Shown here piece by piece: positions 22,056 to 32,847 of a stretch of 64,000 bases of DNA (position 1 is the stretch's first letter; each line of letters opens with the position of its first letter). The translations under genes were made by a program, and so were the position numbers. Source of the stretch: Pyronema omphalodes (lineage: Eukaryota; Ascomycota; Pezizomycetes; Pezizales; Pyronemataceae); assembly GCA_024516155.1 (NCBI GenBank), contig JAJJXM010000012.1, positions 806,001-870,000 on the forward strand. The letters are read 5' to 3'. The notes under the pieces are model-generated. The model was not told the DNA's origin. It saw only the letters and a program-made list of their open reading frames with translations, and made no database searches.

Positions 22056-23988
22056 ATGGAGACGAAGGATCAAGACTTAATGCACCTGGAAAATGGGATG
22101 GAAAAAAATCTAGCATCATTGGATGCTCAGGATCTTCAGGGAGAATTGGATTCGTTGGATAGGGAGATGGAAGCGGTGATGAGGAAGAAGTATGATTATA
22201 CTATCTTGCCTGTGGTTACGTTGATTTATTTGATGGCGTTTATTGATCGGTATGTCTTGTTTTGTTTAAACCCCACGATTCTCCCTATTCCTCCTCCTCC
22301 TCCTCCCTCACCAAGCGCTGCTGCGCTGCTGCGTTGCCGCGCTCGCCTTTTTCTTTTCCTCCAATCGGCTCGGCTCATTGGGAATTGGCGAATTGCGGAG
22401 TGATTACTGATCAAGAATGTTCGATGGCTAACCAAATGATCGACGAATAGTTCAAATATGGGGAACGCCAAAATCATGGGAATGGAGGAGGATTTACATT
22501 TGAAGGGATATGATTTCAACATTGCATTGACCGGATTTTTCGTTACATATGTTTTATTCGAAGTGTGAGTTCTCTTATCCTGCCTTTCAATTGGAGTACC
22601 AGGAAGAAGGATCTTTGACTAACTTTCTTTGGGATAATTTTACTAGACCGGCAAATGTCCTCTGCAAACATTTCGGACCCAGAGTCTGGCTTTCTCTTAT
22701 TACCTTCTTGTTCGGAATTATCACGCTATGTATCGCCTTCGTCGACAACAAAAAGAGTCTTATCGCTGCTCGTGTTTGTCTCGGTGTAGCTGAGGCAGGA
22801 ATCATGCCCGGAATTACCTACACCTTATCCACCTTGTAACATCCCATTTCCTCAGACTTTATTACGGCACCCAGCTAACTCTCAGTCAGCTACCGTCGTC
22901 ACGAACTCGTCACCAGAGTCGGAACCTACGCCTCCGTCGCCTCCGTAGCCGGAGGATTCGGAGGATTACTCGCCACCGGTTTCTCCCAGATCCCACAATG
23001 GGGTATGGTCCACAGTTGGCGCAACATCTTCTTTTTCGAAGGAGTGATGACAATTGTAGCTGCGGTTATTTGCTACTGTGCACTACCTAACTCTCCCGGT
23101 GAAGCAAGGTTCTTGAGTAAGGAAGAGAAACAGCTCGGTGTGAGAAGAATTCAGTTGGAGGCTTTGGCACTCGCTACGGAGAAAATGCAGAAACGTCACT
23201 TTACCGCGGCGATTTTGAATTTGAATACTTGGTTGATGTCAATTGGACTTTTCTGCTCGTTGCTTTGTATGAACTCGGTGGCTTTGTTTATGGTAAGTTT
23301 TTCCTATCTTGATTCTGCGGTAAAGATTGTCGATGGCTTTGCTTCATCGGCAACTTCGTCGGCAACTTCGTTTGCGGCAATTGTTGACCAATAATTCTAG
23401 CCCTCTTTACTCCGTGCCATGCACTTCACCTCCATCAAAGCGCAACTGATGACAGTCCCACCCTACGTCCTCGGTTCAATCGTCTGTATTTCCGCCGCCA
23501 TAACCTCCGACCGATTCAAGACCCGCGGAACCGTTCTCCTCTGTCTAGCCTGTCCCACCATTGTCATCGGATTTGCGTTGTTGTTATCAGTCAACATAAT
23601 TGCGGTGAAATACTTTGCCCTATTCCTAGTTACCATGGGTGCCTTCACCGGATCCCCTGTGTTTATCTCCTGGACTGTGGATAATTCCGCTGGTCCTACC
23701 GTTAGAGCTATTGCTTCCGGATTTGCGGTTTCTTTGGGATCTACAGGAGGACTTGTCGCTACTTGGACCTATCTCCCCTCTGAGGCTCCTGGTTATACTA
23801 CTGGTCATATTATTAATTTGTGTGCTGGTATTGTGTTCTTTTTGGTCACTGCTATCACCACTACATACCTTAGGTGGGAGAATAGAATGAGGGATCAGGG
23901 AAAGAGAGATTATAGAGTCGAGGGGAAGACTGAGGAGGAGATTGCGACGCTTGGTCACTCGCACCCGGCGTTTAGATACACTCCTTAA
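22056..23988 (+). CDS. MFS transporter, anion:cation symporter (allantoate permease/DAL5) type
   Basis: Spliced CDS 22056-22249, 22451-22564, 22647-22835, 22890-23292, 23401-23988, giving 495 residues. All junctions are in frame. The N terminus is acidic and cytosolic. TM1 ends in the family signature FIDRSNMGNAK (across intron 1), followed by hydrophobic segments compatible with 12 helices and a large central loop after GVRRIQLEALAL. This signature is that of the DAL5/anion:cation symporter group, which takes up organic anions such as allantoate, nicotinate or hydroxy-aromatic acids. Inside a gentisate cluster, with a copy of the shared motif upstream, a role in uptake of hydroxybenzoates is a reasonable inference but the substrate is unproven. 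Confidence 0.88.
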
Positions 23989-24397
23989 GAAGTTTGATGC
24001 CACGTGCAAAGCGCAGGTTGTAAAGCGCGGGCCGTCAGCATGCATAGTTAATGTAGATATGATATGATATGTTTTGTTTTGTTTGTATGTTTTTCTGTAG
24101 CTATTTTCCATGTTCCATTTTATTTTTGGCGGTTTTGGGTATTGGTAACGTTTTAGGGTCTCCGCTTATGATGTTTGTTTGTTTGTCTGTTTTTTTCTTT
24201 GGTTATGGTTATTGTTACGGCTTTTTTGGAATTGGGAATTATTTAAGGTCGGATCGGAAGGGGTTTCATAGATTTCAGGAAGAAATTTAAAAATTGGTAA
24301 TATTAAAATGGTTGGCCTTTTTCTTTTGATAAGTGATTGATCTAGGTCCATGTTCCTCGTCAACATACGTAGGATTCAGAATTACATAAAGGTTTGG

Positions 24398-24410
24398 CGG
24401 AAATGTTCCG
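24398..24410. promoter_or_regulatory. CGGAA-ATG-TTCCG inverted repeat (CGG-N7-CCG)
   Basis: Perfect 5-bp arms with a 3-bp spacer, 410 bp past the transporter stop and 1.7 kb before the regulator ATG. It could serve the regulator gene, or be chance. Confidence 0.45.
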
Positions 24411-26088
24411 GGGGTTTCTTGCTTTCATGGTTTATCCCCTGGATGAACTCAATCGGGTTCCGAGCTGCTACATACTAAACAAATTCCACCGGATCATTTA
24501 CGCTACCGAGTCCAGAGATCTTTCTTCTTTCTTCTTGATCACCTCCCGTAAGTAAGCTTAAACCGTGGCACAATAAAATACCTAAGACTTCGGGTAGCCG
24601 TTGGACCGCAAATACTGTCTCTAGATCCGGAAGCTAACGAACTACATATCAGTACATAGTGTGGCAATTGAAAGTTTCCAGTGCGTAAGAACTTAGAACA
24701 AGAAGAACTGAGAAAAATGACACATTCCGACAACAGCGGAAAATCCATAGCCCGGCGTATTCTTGACCGGAGTGATGGACCTGAGATGCATCGGAAGCTG
24801 CAGGATGACTATGATGATGAGTTTTTTTTTTTTTTTTTTTTTGATCACGTTTCCAATTTCGTAACTTCAGCCGAATAAAGAAGCGTTATGTGGCGCTGGC
24901 GGAGCAATAGTCATGATGATGGTTGTATGTGCCTGTACATACAGCACCATAGTTCACCTATTTGGCTTGCCCAGACACTTATGGTGCACCATGGTCCATA
25001 CAGTCTTGCCAGCTGGATTCCAAGACTCCGGACTTCTGGGACCCAGGAAGTTCAACAGGCTTTTTGGAAATTGTTGAAATTAAATCGGCATATGTATGTA
25101 GGATGCAGAAAAAAAAAGAAATATAATTCCTATGTATACCGATGATGTGCTTTTCCAGAAGATATTCGGGACTGTAGATCAGGTACAAGCGGTTTTTATC
25201 ATGAAGTCAAAACATGTGGTACGATTTACTTGCCTGTAGCTGCTTGTGAATTCATGCTCTTTCGGCCTTCTGCGTCAAGATCGTCGTTACCAAGACTGCC
25301 AAGATATAGTCATCGCATATCTCCGGCGGCTTCAGAATGCTTAGTTTCGCATGTGTTACCGCGCGGCATTGGAAGCTGAGGCTGGATGGTTAGGGAACTC
25401 TCAACAACGTGGTGAACCATATTCGATTTCAGTTTCGGCCGGGACCTGCCTGAGCCCAGAAAAAGTCTCAACTTCTAGATGATCATGGTCCATTTCAGGG
25501 TATCTGATCAATTTCCAGTTCTAGAAAGTCAATAAAAGTTCAGTGGATTCGAAAAATAATACAATCCGACCGGAGCCCTGTCGGCCATGCGGGCTCCCCG
25601 GGATAGTGTCTACAAACGCCACCAGCTCGCAGGCCGCCGCTGCCCCAACTCCGCAGAGTTTGGAAAAATTAGTTTTCATTTTGTCCCGGTAAAAATTCCT
25701 ACGCCCTTGATCCGACGGCTTGAAAGTTAACCCGGAAACGCGGCGAAAAATTTGCAACCACCCATAAGATTTCATCGAGTGAGCGCTCGTGAGCTTTAGC
25801 CGAGGTCATATACCCCCCGCGCCCGGTCCGAAACCAAGCTTTTCTTCGGCTTGCCGACGCACAGGCCTTGCCTGTTGTGGGCTTAGCGCTTCCTAGCCGA
25901 GAGCTTCCGAGAAAACCACCCAGTCCCAGTCCGTTCCCCAGATCGTCACTGCGCGTGCTGCTGAGGCTGAAGCGGAGCAAGCAAAGAAGGAAGAAGCGCG
26001 ACAAGGGAAGGAAGGAAGGAAGGAAAGGGTCCAACCAAAGCCAAACACACTAGATACCACACATCTCATCACCATCGAAAAACCCCCC

Positions 26089-26102
26089 CGGAACTCATTC
26101 CA
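26089..26102. promoter_or_regulatory. Degenerate CGGAA-CTCA-TTCCA element
   Basis: One mismatch from the N8 form of the shared inverted repeat, 28 bp before the ATG of the Zn2Cys6 gene, so probably within its 5' UTR. A possible autoregulatory site, weakly supported. Confidence 0.25.
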
Positions 26103-26129
26103 TCGACCCATATACATACGCCTCAAGGG

Positions 26130-29029
26130 ATGAGCGACCCCAACCCACCAATCCCGAGTCAGCCGCCGTCCAGCAAATCCAGGGAATCCAGCAATGGATC
26201 TGGTGGAGCTTCACAAGCTGCTGGAACCAATAATGGAGCAGGAGATGTGGCGCGTGTGAAGCGCAGAAAAGTAGCGACTGCATGCGACGAGGTATACACA
26301 GCTTGCTACCTGCGCGTTGAGTGTGAATGAAGAAGAATGAACGAAAGGTGACTGTTAAAGCAAGTGTCGACAACGCAAAAGCAAATGCGATGGTGTAAAG
26401 CCGAGCTGTGGGCCCTGTGAGCGCAAAGGTCGTTCTCCGGGACGCTGCGTCTATCAGAATGATCTCACGAGGACAGTGTCGCAGAGGTATGTATTGCACG
26501 GATTAAGAGCCAGGAAGGTGCGGTTATTGACAGCTTAAAGTTATATTGAAGAGCTTGAAGCGCGCATTCGGATTCTTGAAAGTGGTCGAACAGATGGCGC
26601 TCCGCTGGAACCATGGAAGGTAAAGCTCTCCTTCGTTATCAAAATACGGATCTATTCCGAATATGCATTGACGGAACACAACCTATTAGACTCCTGCACC
26701 AAATGGTGAGCGTCAATACTTTTCCCCGGAATATCAACGCTATGAAACGGCCAATCGACCGCTCCCTCCCCATCCTGCGCCCCCACAACAGGGAACCGAT
26801 CCCGCGACTCCAAACGCTATATCCTTACCCCGGATTGACCACCCTTCGCCTATGGGCCCGCCGGCCTTGAGTCCGATGGACATGAGCTCTACGAGACAGC
26901 TTCTTCCTACTACACCTCAGATGTCTGTAGCTACCCCAGGCTATGTCACTGGCCCCTCCAACGAGCTGCCTTTCCAAGAAGAGACCCACACACGACGGTA
27001 TTCCCAATCAATGCCGCCACCAGTGCCAGTACAAATCAAGGAGGGAGCAGATGCTATGGGGGCTTCTACTGGGGACGATGAAATTGAGGGTGAGAACGAG
27101 AGCTTCTTCGGAACCTCTTCGACTCTGTCTTTCATGAAACAGATCAAGCGTACTGTTGTAATTAAACGTACAAGCTCAGCATCGCCACAAGATTTCCATG
27201 TCCGAACACCAACCGGCAATGTCGAAGGCCCAACGGCAAAGAAGCGAAGAAAGGAGGATGATGATTTTCTGGAAGACCTGGAAGATTTTGTGCTACCCCC
27301 ACGAAGTACTGCTGATCACCTTGTGGAATGCTACTGGATATGGGTTCACTCTTTATATCCGTTCTTGCATAGACCAACGTTTATGCGGACATATCAGCAG
27401 CTGTTTGATTACTCCGTTATGAATGGAGAGGGTAATACAGAAGTCAGGCCACCTGGACGTATGTTCAGGTGTGTCTTGAACCTTGTGTTTGCTTTTGGAT
27501 GCCAATTTTCGTCATCGATTGCCCCGTCTAGACGAGATTCATCATCAGATGTGTTCTTCAAGCGGTCCAGACTACTACTTCATGTTGATATCCTGGGCTC
27601 TGGAAGCATCCTTCTGGTCCAAGCACTACTCTTGATGGGCCAGTACTTGCAATCAACCAAATACCCCAACCGATGCTGGAACGTCGTTGGACTTGCTATT
27701 CGTGTTGCACAAGGTCTCGGACTTCACCTTGACTCTACAAGTGTCAACAGGAAGAACATTGTCGAGCGAGAGATTTGGCGGAGAGTTTGGCATGGATGTA
27801 TCCTCATGGATAGGTAAGCTTTACATGACTGATACTGATATGTAATCCTGTCTGACAAGATTTGTAGGATCGTTTCCATGACCTTCGGCAGGCCATCCAT
27901 GATATCCCTGCACTCACAGGTAACGCTTCCCCTCGAAGTCGACGATGAGCACATTCAGGCCGAGTCCACCATTTGTGAACAACCTGAAGGTCGTCCATCA
28001 CGTGTATCCTTCTTCATCCAAACCCTCAAGCTCTACGACATTCTTGGAGAGATCCTAGCCTACTTCTATGACTCCTCTGGCAGCAAGTGTCCATCCGCCA
28101 ACGAGAAAGCCGATGATTACTACCAGTCTCTACTACGTCTAGACCGTAGGCTATTGGATTTCCAAAGGGAACTTCCACCTTTCTTAAGACTACATCCTAT
28201 TGATAAAAATAATCGCCCCTATTCTCATGAATACCCCTTCACTACCCGTCAAGCCAATGTTCTCCATGCACGGTATGCGTCCCCGCCTTTGCGAGAGCTC
28301 GACCGATTACTGATGCATAATCCACAGTTATCTCAACATCCGCATCCTTCTCTTCCGTCCCATTTTAATCAACCTAATCCAAGAATCCCCACACGCCTTC
28401 CCAGACCAAGGTTTCTCCAAACAACCGCCAATCACCACCACATTACTCGAAGCATCACTCGCCCTAAAATGCTCCGTATCATGCGTACTCGCAGCTCAAG
28501 AAGCAATCAGTCTCATCGATGACAATCTTCTCACTGGTGCAGTACCGGCATGGTGGTACTACATCTTCTACCTTTACACCGCAGCAACAGTTCTTTTAGC
28601 GGCCAAGTTATGTCCTGCACTAGAGGGTGAACTGGATTATTGCTCCCTTGAGGTTTCATGGAAGAAATGTATTGAGATCATGCGGGGACTTGAAGATCGA
28701 TATGAGAGTGCTAAGAGGTGTCTCGCTACTTTGGAGGTGTTCCATGATCAGATTATTTCTTCCGACGAAGGTATGTTACTAATTTGCATCTATTTTCTGC
28801 ATCTTTAATGAGGAAGGATACTAATGGTTTTTCTATAGATCAAAAACCAATGCATCCGATGATGCAACCAGGTGATAATGGTAATAACATACAAGATGGA
28901 CAGGAACAGGTACAGGCGTTTGATGATCCATTGTTGCATTTTAACAGAAGTGCTATTTGGACAACAGATGTCAATTTGGATTGGTTTATGGAGCATCCGT
29001 TATGGAATAGTCCAGAGGTTATGCTTTGA
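26130..29029 (+). CDS. Zn2Cys6 transcription factor (candidate cluster regulator)
   Basis: Spliced CDS 26130-26291, 26365-26486, 26541-26619, 26690-27813, 27868-28272, 28328-28770, 28839-29029, giving 841 residues. The binuclear zinc cluster has Cys52, 55, 62, 69, 72 and 82 (CDECRQRKSKC ... CGPC). Intron 1 falls between the first Cys pair and the rest. A short dimerisation coiled coil follows (SYIEELEARIRILES), then a Pro-rich linker and the fungal-specific middle homology domain (about residues 340-620: WIWVHSLYPFLHRPTF ... GLGLHLDS). Such proteins bind CGG half sites as dimers in the nucleus. Its position in the gentisate cluster and the CGG-N7/8-CCG elements nearby make it the obvious candidate regulator, but no binding specificity can be read from the sequence. 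Intron 3 (70 bp) is the least certain splice call. Confidence 0.87.
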
Positions 29030-29298
29030 ACATAACCCCGGAGAGAACTGTGGAGGATATGGGGTGTTTTTTTGTTATATATACATGTGTGGTTTTCATT
29101 GGTTCGGTTATGTTAAGCGGAAGATATTATGGAGTTTATGGGCGTTGTAAAAAATCAAGATAAACAGATATAATTAATAGTAAACTCAATACCCCTCTCA
29201 CATATGATTCATATCCTGTCCGTGCTATAGTTCTTCGTAACACAGAACGCATAACCCATCCATCCACCCCGTAACTTTATTCTGTCAAGAGGATTTAT
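29030..29298. other. Convergent intergenic spacer
   Basis: Shared 3' region between the Zn2Cys6 gene (+) and the GFA gene (-). AT-rich, nothing recognised. Confidence 0.4.
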
Positions 29299-29836
29299 CT
29301 AGTGGGGCATCCTCTCAAACTGCTTCACCCCCTCAGCGGGCGCCAAAAACTTCGCTCTATCCGCCGTAAATATCTCCATCTGCGGAGGAAAATGATCCGC
29401 ACCACTATTCTCACACAATCAGCAAGTTCCCTCCCATCCCTCTTCCCATCGCCATTCCCCCCCCCAAAAAAATATCAAAAACAAAAACAAAAACAAGAAC
29501 TCACCCATCCAAAAACCCCGTCTTCACAACCATAACCCTCCCCTCATAATGTCCAGGTTTAGTATAAACCTGACACCCACAATTCCCACACCAACCCTTC
29601 TCCTTGGGTTTCCCACTCGCGGTTCCTTCCGCGATTTGATAAGTCTTTAGAACGCCCTGAGGATCTTCTAGGATTATGTCTGCGGTGTTGAACATTGCGT
29701 TGGATTGGAAGGGTGCTCCGGAGTTCTTTTGACAGTCGATGCAGTGGCAGAGGAGTGTTTTGATCGGGGTTATACCCGCTGGGATCACCAGCTTTAGGGA
29801 GCGGCAGAGGCAGGAGCCGGTTATGGGGGTGGACAT
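29299..29836 (-). CDS. GFA/CENP-V-fold zinc protein
   Basis: Spliced CDS (minus strand) 29836-29505 and 29404-29299, giving 145 residues. It shows the GFA (glutathione-dependent formaldehyde-activating enzyme/CENP-V) zinc pattern: GSCLCRS, then LLCHCIDCQKNSGA, then WCGNCGCQVY. These Cys residues bind two zinc ions in the family. Many fungal GFA proteins are of unknown role; a formaldehyde or glutathione function is not established for this subgroup. The CGGAA-CGCA-TTCCG element 322 bp upstream suggests co-regulation with the gentisate genes. A glutathione-linked role in maleylpyruvate isomerisation is a speculation worth testing, not a call. Confidence 0.85.
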
Positions 29837-30724
29837 GGTGGGGTTTGCTGGGGATTTGCTGGAGGAGAGGAATAGAGGGGTGGAGTTTTGTGATCTTTTG
29901 ACGGATAGATGTTCGAGGGTGTAGAGAACTAATGCTTGGAGTGATATTGAAATAACAAAAGAGAGAGAGGATTAAGGAAGGGGTTTTATATATCCATATG
30001 CACTGCACATTATAACTGAGTAATACAGATTGTAAGTCTCGGAGATACGAAACTGCATTGCTCAGACTCGCCCATTTCGATGTTCTGTGTAATCATGTTA
30101 CCATAGACGGCTAGAAGCGGAAGAATCCGATTAGGATTGGGTTGTGGCCAATAGCGACGGAACGCATTCCGGGTTATGGATATAATACGGGGATAGGGCT
30201 GGTTTAGGTCGCGTTTTGCTTGGTTTCTTGGGTGTCTTTAAAGTCCGGGGACGACGGACTATGCGGCGGGGGAAGCCGAAATGCGGGGTACATGGGATGG
30301 GGTCTTCGTCTGATCGACTTTGGTTGGCACATCATGAAAGCCGCTTGCTTACGGCTTAAGACTAAAGTGAACAATCAACGTCATGGGTATTATTTCTGTC
30401 AGCAATCCCTCCTAACTCCGCTTAATACATGCAAAAAATCGCAGTCTATGTACAAACACCGGTTCCATATGTGCTCCCGGAGAATTTCAAATGTGGATAT
30501 AAAAAGTAATCTAAAAAAAAGGGTAAAAACGAATAATCCAATCAACAATACTCATGCGCATCTCCTTTTGTGTTTTCTCATTGCGCCGTGGCTTACTTGT
30601 AGTTTTCAACCCTCATCTAATCATCTTCTTATTATTGTCCCCCCATTCGAATCACTTATTCGACCAGTATACCATAATCTATCGCCCTGCGATACGAGTC
30701 ATCAACCAGATTCTAATCAAATCC
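29837..30724. other. GFA upstream region and 3' flank of the MFS gene
   Basis: Contains the CGG-N8-CCG inverted repeat at 30158 and otherwise AT-rich sequence. The frame open across 30220-30771 gives a composition unlike its neighbours and I do not call it. Confidence 0.5.
30158..30171. promoter_or_regulatory. CGGAA-CGCA-TTCCG inverted repeat (CGG-N8-CCG)
   Basis: Perfect 5-bp arms with a 4-bp spacer, 322 bp upstream of the GFA gene start and matching the spacing of the 15178 copy. Confidence 0.5.
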
Positions 30725-32847
30725 TCACTCTCCACGCTCCGCCTTCTCTTTCTGTAGTTTTTGAAGCATAGGGCTGCGCATGCGGACTATTTTTCCCCAC
30801 TTATAAAATGCGAAGGGAATTGGCACCAATACCGCTGCAATGATCGCTACCACCGTCGCTGCCCTATATCTGTTAGTATTTTTGACAATATCCTCATGGT
30901 GGACGACTCACATATTGGGTCCCAGTCTATGGTACATAAGCGGTCCAAATAACGGCATAACACCACCAAGAATACTTCTTGTAATAGTTCCACCGGCCAT
31001 AGCCGAAGCCGAGTAGACATCATAACTTGTGACCAGATAATTGTTGGCATGCAAGAAAACATAAGTATTTCCAAGACCATAAGGGATTCCTGATAAAATT
31101 GGCCAAATCCAGTGAATCCTCATCGGGTAGCATGTCCAGGCGAACCAGAGCATGCTAACAGGGATCAAGACAGCGGCGATACAGACAACTAAAATACGAG
31201 CCTCTGGGGGTCGCTTTCCGGTATCAGGGTCAATCGCATGCATGTCATAAATTTTCCTGCTAAGAGGTTCTGAAATGACTGCCAATACAGTGCCGACACC
31301 GATGCCGAGGAAGGCCAAGCCGGATATTCCAGGTCCCCATCCGCGAATTTCGGTGAATACAACGGGGTAAGCAGTAAAGCAGAGATAAAGTATACCGTAG
31401 ATGGCAGCAACGTAAATGGCCCAGAAGATGCTATTTTACTTCATTAGAGAAATTCCAGTTGGGTTACGAGGGATCACAAACCACATCGGCTCAGTAAACA
31501 GCATAATAACCGGGCGTTTGAGCGAAATTCCAATCAATTCTAATACATTACCCTCTCCATCCTTCCAGCAGAACCGGGACATGTGCCGATCATCTCCGGT
31601 CTCAGCTCTCAGCTTCTCGGCCCGACGGCGGAGCAATACCGGTGCGTAGGTTTCGGGATGCGTGACAGCCAAGAGTCCAAAAACCCCCGAGAGAATTAGC
31701 ACAAGCCAGGAGTTCCAGCGCCACCCGAGGTTTTGGTACACAAAGCCACCAATGATCGGCCCTAACTAAATTTAGTACGACCATGTACGACAGTGGAACT
31801 CCGAGATAGATGACGCACCGAGGACTGGCCCGTTCATGGGCGCTGAAGCCACCTAATTAGCATCGTGAAACTTGATGTGGGGTGCATATGAAATTAATTA
31901 CCTAAGCTGTAAAAACAGTAGATTAGCATTGAATAACACAGAGAGATAACAATGGAGGGGAAATGTAAAAGCATATTTACCAAAACACACTGAAAGCAAG
32001 AGTTCTCTTTTCTTCCGGAAAGATGTCACCCAAAGTTCCTGGTGCATTGGACAGTGTTACGGAACCAGCAAGCGCTCTGTGATACCGTGTAAGTCTAGAT
32101 GCTCAAATTGTTCCACAACAGTGCCGTACCCGAAAAAGCGCACAATAAGTATGGTGTTGAAGTTCTTTGCAACACAGCCTGGTATCACAAACAAGAAATA
32201 AACAAACAACGACGCTAGATAGACTGGTCGCCGTCCGTAGAGTTCTGACAACGGCGCAAGAATCATTGGTCCGCATCCTAATCCAATAAGATAGGTGGTC
32301 ATCCCAAGAATCGACCGTGTCCTCGATATACCGAACTCCTCTATGATTCCTTTACTGCCGGATACATAACTTGTAGAATAAAAAATACTGCGGGACACAC
32401 GGTGTTAGGTTTATTCATAAGAAACAGTAGAAACAGCATCCCTATGGGACACGAATAGGTATATTCAGTGCGCTCATACACCACCAAAGTCTGCATCGAC
32501 ACAAGCCAAAGAATCCAACCCCTCTTCGCAAGGCTCCAATTCATAGGATAATCGGGGTCATTCTCCCTCCATCGAACCTCATGTTCAGTACCTAATACCA
32601 ATTCTAGATCGCTGGTTGTCCGGTTTGTTATGGTTTTCTGAATGTTGTTCCGCTCGTTCTTTTCGGGGTCGTCAACTTCGGTACTTGTTACGCGTACAAT
32701 AGCTTCGTCGTAGCCGTCTAGAGCTGTGGAGTTTTGTTCGCGACGATTAGATGCAATGTCTTGTAGAGTTGGTCCATTTTCGAGGTCATCGACTGTCTTC
32801 TCAGACTTTTCCGAGTGATAGCTGGGGGCGTATGACGATTTCTGCAT
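30725..32847 (-). CDS. DHA1 MFS transporter (drug/polyamine type) with a 5-nt microexon
   Basis: Spliced CDS (minus strand) 32847-32480, 32387-32130, 32076-31981, 31906-31902, 31842-31819, 31761-31482, 31430-30912, 30863-30725, giving 562 residues. The total is a multiple of three only with the 5-nt exon CTTAG included. The N terminus is a long acidic cytosolic tail; DPDYPMNWSLAKRGW precedes TM1. The DHA1 loop motif is LSELYGRRPVYL. The joined segment reads SVFCLAPMNGPVLGPIIGGFV, the expected helix-5 region of this group. Further marks are RWNSW and LFTEPMCIFWAIY. Such proteins export polyamines, azoles or other drugs from the plasma membrane. No copy of the shared CGGAA motif was seen upstream, so it may lie outside the gentisate regulon. 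Confidence 0.85.

Larger units (their letters stand above)
23989..26129. other. Transporter 3' region and promoter of the Zn2Cys6 gene
   Basis: 2.1 kb with no gene seen. It contains the CGGAA-ATG-TTCCG element at 24398, a run of 20 T at about 24823-24842, and a GC-rich segment (about 25550-26030) just upstream of the regulator gene. Confidence 0.5.

Noticed and set aside
30220..30771. 183-codon plus-strand frame
   Set aside because: Overlaps the last exon of the DHA1 gene and has unstructured composition; no family features.
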